6,513 nucleotides of DNA, from NCBI GenBank assembly GCA_003518245.1, contig DOZA01000415.1, forward strand, positions 1 to 6,513. Direction: 5' to 3'. This document shows, piece by piece, positions 1-5,991 of this stretch. The notes under the pieces were generated by a model. It was not told the origin of the DNA, searched no databases, and worked only from the letters and a program-made list of their open reading frames with translations. The DNA is from Bacteroidales bacterium (GTDB lineage: Bacteria > Bacteroidota > Bacteroidia > Bacteroidales > VadinHA17). The position numbers were made by a program, and so were the translations under genes. Every line of letters starts with the position of its first letter. The first letter of the stretch is position 1.

Positions 1-561
1 AGCTGTTCTGATGGATATATCAGGCAAAGCTATGGTGCAATAAAGAGATTTTGGATATGGTATTTCAATAATATCAAGCGGCCTGTAAGACCTGATAAGT
101 ATAAAGCCACCCAGCATGCAGGGTGCAATATTATCGGCATGGCCTGCTCCGCTGACCAGTCTTTCGCCCTCCATTGCATATCTTATCAGTTCTGTTTTTA
201 TCAGTGGGCTTCCCAGAAGCCAGTTGAATCCATAAGCGGCAGCTACTGAGCTGGCGGCGCTTGATCCGATACCACTGCCAGGTTTAATCTTGTTTATGAA
301 TTTAAGATTCACACCAACATCAATACCAAGCTCTTTCTGGAGTGCTTTTATTACCGGGTAAATTACGTTCTCATCGGGGTCATCAGGCAGAACAAGACCC
401 GTATGGTTTTCGATTATGAAAAAAGAATCATTTCTGAGTTCCATTTCTATGGTATCGCCTGTCCCTTCAATGGCGAAACCCATAATATCGAAACCACTCC
501 CAACATTGGATACCGTTGCCGGGGCAAAGATCCTGATTTTCTTTTTGGTATTATTACTCAT
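1..561 (-). CDS. thrB: Homoserine kinase (GHMP kinase family), 3' part outside the window
   Basis: ThrB phosphorylates L-homoserine to O-phospho-L-homoserine with ATP in the cytoplasm, the step before threonine synthase. The minus strand reads open for 187 codons from ATG (561-559) to the window edge, so roughly the last third of a usual protein of about 300 residues is missing. The N-terminal GHMP motif APATVSNVGSGFD lies at residues 13-25. The ATP-binding loop PGSGIGSSAASS is at 94-105. The segment SGAGHADNIAPCMLGG at 137-152 is typical of homoserine kinases and distinguishes the protein from mevalonate or galactose kinases. The start is the only ATG that precedes the conserved motif in frame, and it has no clear Shine-Dalgarno sequence. 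The gene lies 41 bp downstream of the S51 peptidase gene on the same strand and may be co-transcribed with it. No thrA precedes it, unlike the common thrA-thrB-thrC order; thrC or thrA could lie beyond the left edge. Family assignment is very secure. Confidence 0.95.
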   Translation of the reverse strand, partial: MSNNTKKKIRIFAPATVSNVGSGFDIMGFAIEGTGDTIEMELRNDSFFIIENHTGLVLPDDPDENVIYPVIKALQKELGIDVGVNLKFINKIKPGSGIGSSAASSVAAAYGFNWLLGSPLIKTELIRYAMEGERLVSGAGHADNIAPCMLGGFILIRSYRPLDIIEIPYPKSLYCTIALPDISIRTA

Positions 562-602
562 AAATATTTATTAATCATTACTTTAAAAGACCTTTCAAGA
601 AG

Positions 603-1394
603 TTAGAGAATTATATCAGGTTTGAGTACTTTTTCCCTTATCTCTCCGTTCACCAGATCGACATAATAAGCATTACTGCGTTTGTCGCTGGCAATGACCT
701 TATTTACGGTTTTATCAATAAAAAGTATTGCTGCATTATTATCAACTGCATAGCCGGGTTTGAGCTTTCCGGATTTAATTAGGTTATGATACCTTGGCCT
801 GCGTTCTTTTTCACCGTCGTAATGAGGTGAATGAGATCCCTCAAGAAATCCCAGGCATTCTATTTTAGTTAGTTCCTTTGGTCGTGAATCGGTTGTTCCT
901 TCCTCGAACCAGCATAAAGAGCCGGCGCTACCCCCTGAAAGGACAATACCTTTTTCCCATGCTTTGTACAGCACCTTATCAATACCCTGTGCTTTCCATA
1001 TTGCAAGCATATTGAGAGTATTTCCCCCACCTACAATAATACCATCCATCGAGAGCAGGATATTTTCAAAAGACTCTTTCATATAATAGCTTGTGATAAA
1101 CATATTCTGGACAAATGGTACCACATCGAGATCAGCCACCAGCTGATACCAGTATACTGCTACCCGGGGATCATCAGCGGCTGCTGTAGGAAGGAAGCAC
1201 AAACGGGGTTTTTTCTTTCCTGTCAGGCTCACAAGGTAAGAGATAAATGATTTATTTAATCCACCACCTGAGATCAGTATTTTCTTCCTTTTATCAGCAG
1301 GCTCGTTGTGGGTGCTTTTAGCAACAGAGATATTGCTCATGCTCAATCCAAGCATGCCAAGACTTCCAGTTGTTAAAAATTCACGTCTTTTCAT
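603..1394 (-). CDS. Tat-exported S51-family peptidase (peptidase E/cyanophycinase-like)
   Basis: A complete 263-residue protein. It opens with a twin-arginine signal, KRREFLTTGS at residues 2-11, followed by a hydrophobic stretch to about residue 25, so export to the periplasm by Tat is expected. The mature part has the S51 fold signatures: a glycine-rich strand ISGGG at 41-45, IVGGGNT at 120-126, and the nucleophile elbow SGGSAGS at 153-159 with Ser156 as likely nucleophile. His191 (SPHYD) and Asp169 (TTDS) sit at spacings close to the Ser-His-Asp triad of peptidase E. Known S51 enzymes are alpha-aspartyl dipeptidases (PepE) and cyanophycinases, both cutting next to aspartate. Which substrate applies here cannot be read from the sequence. 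The ATG at 1394 is preferred because the twin-arginine motif begins immediately after it; another ATG five bases upstream is out of frame and stops at once. The gene starts 16 bp after the plug lipoprotein gene ends, suggesting one transcript. Confidence 0.9.
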   Translation of the reverse strand: MKRREFLTTGSLGMLGLSMSNISVAKSTHNEPADKRKKILISGGGLNKSFISYLVSLTGKKKPRLCFLPTAAADDPRVAVYWYQLVADLDVVPFVQNMFITSYYMKESFENILLSMDGIIVGGGNTLNMLAIWKAQGIDKVLYKAWEKGIVLSGGSAGSLCWFEEGTTDSRPKELTKIECLGFLEGSHSPHYDGEKERRPRYHNLIKSGKLKPGYAVDNNAAILFIDKTVNKVIASDKRSNAYYVDLVNGEIREKVLKPDIIL

Positions 1395-1410
1395 GACATG
1401 GCGGTTTTAT

Positions 1411-2136
1411 TCATTTCTTTTTCCTGTCAGCTTTCTTTGTATTTATTAGTATTACTCCATTGGCTCCATTAACTCCGTAAATAGATGCGGAGGCACCCTT
1501 CAATATATTTATTGATTCCACATTTATGGGATTGATATGGGAAATAGAACTCACTCTCACGCCATCGACTACAAAAAGCGGGTCGGTACTGGCATTAACG
1601 GTATGGATTCCCCTTATTATTATTCTTGTTCCGGAAACAGTTACCCCCGGGACTTCACCCTGGATCATACTGTATATATCTGTGTAATATGTCTGATCAA
1701 GTTTCTGTTTTCTCACAACTCCTACGCTGGTAGTAAGATTATCTTTTTGAACTTTGCCATAGCCCACATCAACATACTCTTTACCCATTTGTGAAATTGT
1801 TAGCGGTGCATTAAATGATCCTGCAAGTACAAAATTTATTGTATCCTGGTCTGCATAATATACTTGTTCGCTTCCGTTGTTTAATTCAAAAACAGAAATG
1901 GTTTCTGTGCTTCCTTTAACCCTCATCATATAATATCCATTGCTGTTGGTGTTATATGAGGTTTGCTTTCCGTCAATAAACATTATGGCTCCTTCGACAG
2001 GGCCGCCTGAAGTATTTGTCACCTGCCCGCTGACTATCTTTTTCCTACCCTGTGAATCACGGGTTGCTATCCTGGAAGAACAGGATGCAAGAACTGCCAG
2101 GATAAGTAATACTATTATTGTTCTCACCGTCAACAT
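1411..2136 (-). CDS. Stand-alone TonB plug-domain lipoprotein (no beta-barrel)
   Basis: A complete 241-residue protein with a lipoprotein signal peptide: hydrophobic residues 4-17 and lipobox LASC with Cys19 as the acylated residue. Residues about 34-105 resemble the carboxypeptidase-D regulatory-like (Ig-like) domain at the N-terminus of SusC proteins (IVSGQVTNTSGGPVEGA). Residues about 120-236 match the TonB-receptor plug: VDVGYGKVQKDNLTTSV at 122-138, IQGEVPGVTVSG at 158-169, IRGIH at 174-178, PLFVVDGVRV at 186-195, and the SusC-like plug end ESINILKGASASIYG with GANGVILINT at 207-233. The protein then stops in a lysine-rich tail instead of continuing into a 22-strand barrel. It has its own signal and a clean stop, so it looks like a genuine short protein rather than a broken receptor; similar barrel-less plug proteins occur in Bacteroidota. 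Its role is unknown. Possibilities are an accessory to a TonB receptor or an outer-membrane scaffold. It is first in the minus-strand block and its promoter should lie in 2137-2325. Confidence 0.88.
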   Translation of the reverse strand: MLTVRTIIVLLILAVLASCSSRIATRDSQGRKKIVSGQVTNTSGGPVEGAIMFIDGKQTSYNTNSNGYYMMRVKGSTETISVFELNNGSEQVYYADQDTINFVLAGSFNAPLTISQMGKEYVDVGYGKVQKDNLTTSVGVVRKQKLDQTYYTDIYSMIQGEVPGVTVSGTRIIIRGIHTVNASTDPLFVVDGVRVSSISHINPINVESINILKGASASIYGVNGANGVILINTKKADRKKK

Positions 2137-2325
2137 TCGATTAGCAATTAAAAAATAAATCTAAATAATTGATATATCCCAACTTATAAATATATGCAAA
2201 AATCACTAATTAGTCCTAATTAACAATTATTAAATATTGTATCTGCTTTTCGTCATTCATTATTAATACATTTATAGTTATAATTCACAACGACCTGATT
2301 CATGAACAAATATTAAATTGCAGCC
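2137..2325. promoter_or_regulatory. Divergent AT-rich intergenic region with candidate promoters
   Basis: This 189-bp gap separates the minus-strand plug lipoprotein gene from the plus-strand S9 peptidase gene, so it must hold a promoter for each. Two boxes resemble the Bacteroidota -7 element TAnnTTTG at seven of eight positions: TACATTTA on the plus strand at 2267-2274, 51 bp before the S9 ATG, and TATATTTA on the minus strand at 2194-2187, about 50 bp before the plug ATG. Neither has a good TTG -33 box at the usual spacing of 19-21 bp, so both are tentative. The ATG at 2302 closes after four codons and is not a gene start. No reading frame of note is present. Confidence 0.45.
2205..2229. 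repeat. Small palindrome and 10-bp-phased CTAATTA repeats in the divergent promoter region
   Basis: ACTAATTAGT at 2205-2214 is a perfect 10-bp palindrome. Its core CTAATTA (2206-2212) recurs at 2216-2222, exactly 10 bp later, and a degenerate copy ACAATTA follows at 2223-2229. Spacing of one helical turn is typical of operator half-sites on one DNA face. The region is very AT-rich, however, and such short repeats can arise by chance. No regulator can be named. Confidence 0.3.
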
Positions 2326-4509
2326 ATGAAAAAAATTTCAATTATTATTACCCTGTTTCTTATTACCCTGTGGGTTTTTTCACAGAAAACGGCATTTACC
2401 ACACATGATGTCCTGGCCCTAAAGTCTTTCAATGCTGTTGATATCACCGATGATGGGAGCCTGGTAGCCGGTATGGTAAGGGCGAGAAAGGACCGGCTTA
2501 ATATTGATCATAAAAGATATGGTGATCCGAATTATGTCGCTCCATATATGAGCGAGATAGTTATTATTAATACCAGTACAGGTAAAACCTATAAAGTATT
2601 TGAAAGTGCGGTTATAAGCGGTGGTTTGAGCTGGAGTCCTGATGGGAAGAGCTTAGCCTGCCTGATATATGAGGATGATCGGTATTCGCTGTATATATAT
2701 AATACTGAAAAAGCTAAAAACAAAAAAATCAAGCTTAAAACTGATCTTTATATTGCCTCTGGCTCTATGCTGGAATGGATGCATGGAGGCAATAGTCTCA
2801 TAATATCACTGAGATCAAAGGAATGGAAGAGAACAGGTGATTCATTGTTCAGGGAAGCAACTGCGGGACCTGTCACTGTATATGATTCAAGAAAACCTTT
2901 CCTCAGATGGGAAGAGATAAGAAATCATTCATCATTGTCAATCCCGGCAAAAGTTGATATCAATACAGGATATGTAGAAAATTTACTTCCTGAAAGCAGA
3001 TATTCGAATATTACGCTGCCTGAGCAGGAAAATAAAATGGTATTTGTGGAGAGTATACCAAAGAAAACAAGTTATAACAGGCGTGGTGGTACAGATTACG
3101 GGCTTTATATACTCGATCTTGATGATCAGGGGCTGGTGGATACGCTCATGAAGAAGTCAGAAAAAAGAATAAATATCAGGTGGGATGACTCAAAAACAAA
3201 ATATGCATACACTGATTCAGGCCAGGTATATATAAGATCGATATTTGCCAGTGTGCCGGTTAAGGTATCAACAGATACAACAGAGGTAGTTAAGAATGAT
3301 ACATCCGAAGCCAAATTCTCGGTCATGAGATGGAGTCCCGGGGGCAGGGATGTACTGGCTTCAACAAAGAAAGGATACTGGATGATCGATACTGAGAGCA
3401 AGACCATGGAGCTAGTCTATGAATTACCTGAGGATACTGAAAAAAGTCCCCGCTTAAGGATCATTGGATGGAAACCTGACGGAAGCTCATGGTATATGAG
3501 CTATTCTGCCAGGGATAAATGGGAGAGAGGGATGGTGGAATATAAACTGGGCACAAGGCAATTTACTGACCTTGTCAAAGATTCTAAACTGTATTCATCA
3601 TGGCAGATGTCGGAGGACGGTAACAGCTTTTTTTACAGTTTGTCAGATGGAAACAGCCCTCCTGATTTCTATGTTTCAGATACCGGCTTTGAAACTCCCA
3701 AAAAGCTTACAGACCTCAATCCATGGATAGAGAATAAGAAAATCACAAGAAGCGAGCTTGTTAAATATCTTGATTCCGATGGCAATGAACTGTACGGTGT
3801 ACTATATTATCCTGTGGATTATGATCCGGAAAAAAAGTACCCTCTTGTTTGCGAGATATATGAGGAGTTCTTTAATAATGGTTACAGCTATTCAATGAAC
3901 CTGATAGCTAATGCAGGTTATTTCGGGTTTAAACCTTCGGTTAACCTTATTGAGGGCTATCCGGGGGAGGCATGGATAAAAGGTGTCACATCAGGTATAA
4001 ATAAGCTGATCGAGAGAGGCCTGGTTGATAAGGATAAACTTGGTGTACATGGCACCAGTTACGGTGGTTATGCTACTTCTTTACTGATAACTCAAACCGA
4101 CCGGTTTGCAGCTGCAATCAATATATCCGGTAAAACAAATATCATAAGTTTTCTGGGTGACAGTCCACGTATTGGAACACGCAATTATGCGGCAGCAGAG
4201 GTTGGCCAGGACAGGATTGGGGAAACTCTTTGGGATGCACCGATGAAATATTTTGCAACTTCGGCAATTCTTTTTGCCGACAGGATAAATACACCGCACC
4301 TGTTGCTAACAGGCGAAGGTGACTGGAATGTACCTGCACTCAATACCAGGGAGCTTTATTATGCCATGAGGCGCCTGGGCAAGGAAGTTGTATGGGTGAA
4401 TTATATAAATGGTGGCCATGGAGCAGGAATGGCCAGTAATGAAGCTGATTTTCATGACCACTGGAGACGTATGATCGACTGGTACCAAAAACATTTTGAG
4501 GAAGAATAG
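2326..4509 (+). CDS. Secreted S9-family (prolyl oligopeptidase-type) serine peptidase
   Basis: A complete 727-residue protein with a signal peptide (MKK followed by a hydrophobic core to about residue 18, cleavage near FSQ), so it acts in the periplasm or outside. Residues about 25-460 form an N-terminal beta-propeller-like region with WD40-style turns such as LSWSPDGKSLA (101-111), MRWSPGGRDVLA (334-345) and WKPDGSSW (382-389). Residues about 480-725 are the alpha/beta-hydrolase domain. The catalytic triad is visible: Ser578 in GTSYGGY (576-582), Asp666 in GEGDWNVP (663-670) and His698 in GGHG (696-699). Such enzymes release peptides or dipeptides during extracellular protein use; the exact specificity is not readable. 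The loop between the strand at 507-511 and NAGYFGF (529-535) seems short compared with many relatives. The start is fixed by the signal peptide. It is a monocistronic-looking gene whose TAG stop abuts the decayed operon remnant. An alternative label is dipeptidyl-peptidase-like or acyl-aminoacyl-peptidase-like S9. Confidence 0.93.
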   Translation: MKKISIIITLFLITLWVFSQKTAFTTHDVLALKSFNAVDITDDGSLVAGMVRARKDRLNIDHKRYGDPNYVAPYMSEIVIINTSTGKTYKVFESAVISGGLSWSPDGKSLACLIYEDDRYSLYIYNTEKAKNKKIKLKTDLYIASGSMLEWMHGGNSLIISLRSKEWKRTGDSLFREATAGPVTVYDSRKPFLRWEEIRNHSSLSIPAKVDINTGYVENLLPESRYSNITLPEQENKMVFVESIPKKTSYNRRGGTDYGLYILDLDDQGLVDTLMKKSEKRINIRWDDSKTKYAYTDSGQVYIRSIFASVPVKVSTDTTEVVKNDTSEAKFSVMRWSPGGRDVLASTKKGYWMIDTESKTMELVYELPEDTEKSPRLRIIGWKPDGSSWYMSYSARDKWERGMVEYKLGTRQFTDLVKDSKLYSSWQMSEDGNSFFYSLSDGNSPPDFYVSDTGFETPKKLTDLNPWIENKKITRSELVKYLDSDGNELYGVLYYPVDYDPEKKYPLVCEIYEEFFNNGYSYSMNLIANAGYFGFKPSVNLIEGYPGEAWIKGVTSGINKLIERGLVDKDKLGVHGTSYGGYATSLLITQTDRFAAAINISGKTNIISFLGDSPRIGTRNYAAAEVGQDRIGETLWDAPMKYFATSAILFADRINTPHLLLTGEGDWNVPALNTRELYYAMRRLGKEVVWVNYINGGHGAGMASNEADFHDHWRRMIDWYQKHFEEE

Positions 4510-4511
4510 CC

Positions 4512-4688
4512 TTGTTTATTATTGGTTGGTTTGGTGCACGGATAACAGGATCAACGCAATCAGGTGAGAGGCAACTGGCAGAGCTTACACGTGAAGTATC
4601 AGGACTCAGGCAATCACTGGTAATTACTATGCTGTCACAGGATTCACCCTCGGAAAGAATAAATGAAACAATAGAGGTGTTATTATGA
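4512..4688 (+). pseudogene. Remnant of a membrane-anchored HEAT-repeat/anti-sigma-like protein
   Basis: A 58-codon open stretch with no ATG at its start begins directly after the S9 stop and ends at TGA 4686-4688. It opens with a hydrophobic segment (LFIIGWFGARI, codons 1-11), continues with a charged, coiled segment (RQLAELTREVSGLRQSL, codons 20-36), then MLSQDSPSERI (40-50) and a short tail NETIEVLL. From family knowledge, Bacteroidota HEAT-repeat proteins encoded beside sigma factors have a transmembrane helix followed by a heptad-like segment and an S-A-S-E-R-like sequence before their HEAT repeats. I infer that this is such a protein with its cytoplasmic N-terminus deleted and its HEAT repeats lost by an internal deletion joining SERI to the last residues. 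Its stop overlaps the next ATG as ATGA, a mark of the former operon. A real, very short membrane peptide using TTG is possible but less likely. Confidence 0.55.
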
Positions 4689-5386
4689 AATTCCCGCATA
4701 GAAACAGGGAATGAAGATTGGTGCTTATAAATGTTTTTGCTGTAATAGCTTGCAGTGTTTTTGCCCAGTCTGAAGATCTTATTATTGAGCTTGATAAGGC
4801 GAAAGAATATGGATACCTGCAATTTGACAATCCCAAAGGATCTGTTAACCTAAATGGTTATGATGGCAGTATGATAATAGTAACCGGAACACCAAGATTT
4901 AAAGATAAGAGTGATGTGGAACAGGGTTCTTATAGAAAAATCTCTCAACCGAGGTTTTTACTTACAGCTGAAGAAAAGGAGAATAATGTACTTCTTATTT
5001 GTGAATCGTACGGGAATACAATAGATTTTGATATTAAGGTTCCTTTGATGATGTAAGTAAAAATAAAGTGTCTTGATAATGGTGATGTGTCTATGTACGG
5101 GATTAACGGAGAAATAGAGATTGAAAATAAATACGGTAACATATTTGCAGGAAATATTGCAGGATCATCTGTGATCAATACTTCCTATGGCAATATAAGG
5201 GTCATATTTAACGAACTGAATCATGAAAAGCCAAGTATGTTCAGTTCATTTGGTGGGGATATCGAAGTGGTTTTTCCAGATGATGCACAGGCGGATTTAA
5301 AAATCAGAAGCCCGCGTGGGGGAATACTATCCCGTATTAATCTAGAAACTAATGAACGGAAGACACAGGTGCAATCCGGGCAGGAT
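4685..5386 (+). pseudogene. Decayed DUF4097-type putative adhesin with two in-frame stops and a lost C-terminus
   Basis: Reading frame 2 from ATG 4685 gives 234 codons that look like one DUF4097 (putative adhesin, beta-helical) protein. A charged N-terminus and signal peptide core (LVLINVFAVIACSVFAQ, codons 12-28) are followed by KGSVNLNGYDG, IDFDIKVP, a DNGDVSMYGINGEIEIENKYGNI repeat-rich core, the SYGNIRVIF strand pair, and FGGDIEVVFPDDAQADLKIRS. Two in-frame stops break it: TGA at 4712-4714 (codon 10, where TGG or CGA would restore it) and TAA at 5054-5056 (codon 124, where TCA or TTA would restore it). No frameshift is needed between them. The usual C-terminal GGG-containing strand and the final NGNIYIRK-like segment are absent; the frame instead runs at 5386 into the next gene's ATG. 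The part after TGA could still be translated from TTG 4718 or GTG 4721, but only to the TAA. Family members are thought to be exported cell-surface proteins. I judge this copy non-functional. Confidence 0.8.
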
Positions 5387-5914
5387 ATGAAAAGAATAAT
5401 ACTGGTATTGATTTCGGTTATCTTCCTTTCACCTCTTTTCGGCCAGAAAGATATTTTGAAAGGTTTCTGGTGGATCGAGATAAAACATAGTGAGCCGCAT
5501 CTGTATCTTAACTCTGAAAGAGACCGTAGTGGATGGAACTATGGTAGCTCATTTGATCTGGATATGCTCGACGGATATATGACGGGCGATAATGTTACCT
5601 TTTATTTACGAAGCGAAGCCGGAGTAATAGAATTCAAGGGTAATATCACAGGACAATCAGGTAATGGCACATACGAATGGACACCCAATAAGTCCTATAT
5701 ATCAGAAATGGAAAAAATTGGTTATGATGACTTCAGTGACAAAGAGTATTTAATTTTTGCTTTGAAGAATTTCAGAATAAAAACACTCAAAGAAATAATC
5801 TCACTTGGTTATGACAATATTCCATCTGATAAGGTAGTGGCGATTATAGTTCCAGGCATTACCCCGGACTACATCAGGGATATCCATAATAGCACACCTG
5901 ATTTATTTTTGTAA
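5387..5914 (+). CDS. Secreted protein with repeated short alpha-helical modules, probably shortened
   Basis: A 175-residue protein with a clear signal peptide (MKRIILVLISVIFLSPLFGQ, cleavage near residue 19-20). Residues about 25-100 form a beta-rich domain beginning KGFWWIEIK and ending in NVTFYLRSEAGVIEFKG (69-85) and GNGTYEWTPN (92-101). After this come related units of about 26-29 residues, marked by YISEMEKIGYDDFSD (104-118), TLKEIISLGYDNIPSD (133-148) and TPDYIRDI (159-166). This architecture occurs in Bacteroidota proteins encoded near sigma-factor/HEAT/DUF4097 operons or attached to M56 peptidases; relatives I recall carry more modules. The last unit breaks off in NSTPDLFL, so truncation is likely. 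No function is established. The open frame extends upstream to 5087 without a stop, but that part encodes the DUF4097 remnant, and the signal peptide identifies ATG 5387 as the real start. An AGG-containing sequence (CAGGAT) stands just before the ATG. Confidence 0.75.
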   Translation: MKRIILVLISVIFLSPLFGQKDILKGFWWIEIKHSEPHLYLNSERDRSGWNYGSSFDLDMLDGYMTGDNVTFYLRSEAGVIEFKGNITGQSGNGTYEWTPNKSYISEMEKIGYDDFSDKEYLIFALKNFRIKTLKEIISLGYDNIPSDKVVAIIVPGITPDYIRDIHNSTPDLFL

Positions 5915-5991
5915 CCTGAACCCGGGATTTTTTTTGCATACTACCAATAAAAAATTTGTTTTATTGTTTACTTACCAGTAATTTATGTGGT
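5915..5991 (+). promoter_or_regulatory. Intergenic region with a weak promoter candidate for the isoaspartyl methyltransferase gene
   Basis: This 77-bp gap carries a T8 run after CCCGGG at about 5922-5936, but CCCGGG is self-complementary without a loop, so a normal intrinsic terminator is not supported. A TTTG at 5955-5958 lies 20 bp before TAATTTAT (5979-5986). That spacing fits the Bacteroidota -33/-7 layout, although the -7 box is poor and would put transcription start almost at the ATG of the next gene (5992). Assignment is tentative. Confidence 0.3.
5945..5966. repeat. 8-bp inverted repeat with 6-base loop
   Basis: CAATAAAA (5945-5952) and TTTTATTG (5959-5966) are perfect reverse complements separated by AATTTG. 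The stem is mostly A-T pairs, so an RNA hairpin would be weak. It could be an operator, a weak bidirectional terminator between the module-protein gene and the methyltransferase gene, or chance in AT-rich DNA. Confidence 0.35.

Noticed and set aside
403..606. 67-codon plus-strand open frame
   Set aside because: It lies opposite thrB, whose minus-strand translation has complete family motifs through this stretch; the plus-strand product resembles nothing.
1411..2136. Truncated SusC receptor pseudogene
   Set aside because: The protein has its own lipoprotein signal and a clean lysine-rich end, and no barrel-like coding sequence follows in any frame; the next gene starts 16 bp later.
4340..4836. 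Overlapping minus-strand open frames of 69 and 160 codons
   Set aside because: They run antisense to the end of the S9 gene and the operon remnants, have no recognisable domain, and the plus-strand frames carry clear family signatures.
4685..5386. Stop-codon recoding (for example Trp at TGA) as an explanation for the interrupted DUF4097 frame
   Set aside because: Both TGA and TAA interrupt it, the other genes use TAG, TAA and TGA as ordinary stops, and the frame also lacks its C-terminal part, so simple decay fits better.
4510..5386. Insertion sequence or mobile-element scar as cause of the decay
   Set aside because: No transposase fragment, terminal inverted repeat or target duplication was seen; simple deletions and point mutations are enough.
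5922..5936. Intrinsic terminator at CCCGGG followed by T8
   Set aside because: The GC palindrome has no loop and no longer stem can be drawn, so a stable hairpin before the T-run is not supported.
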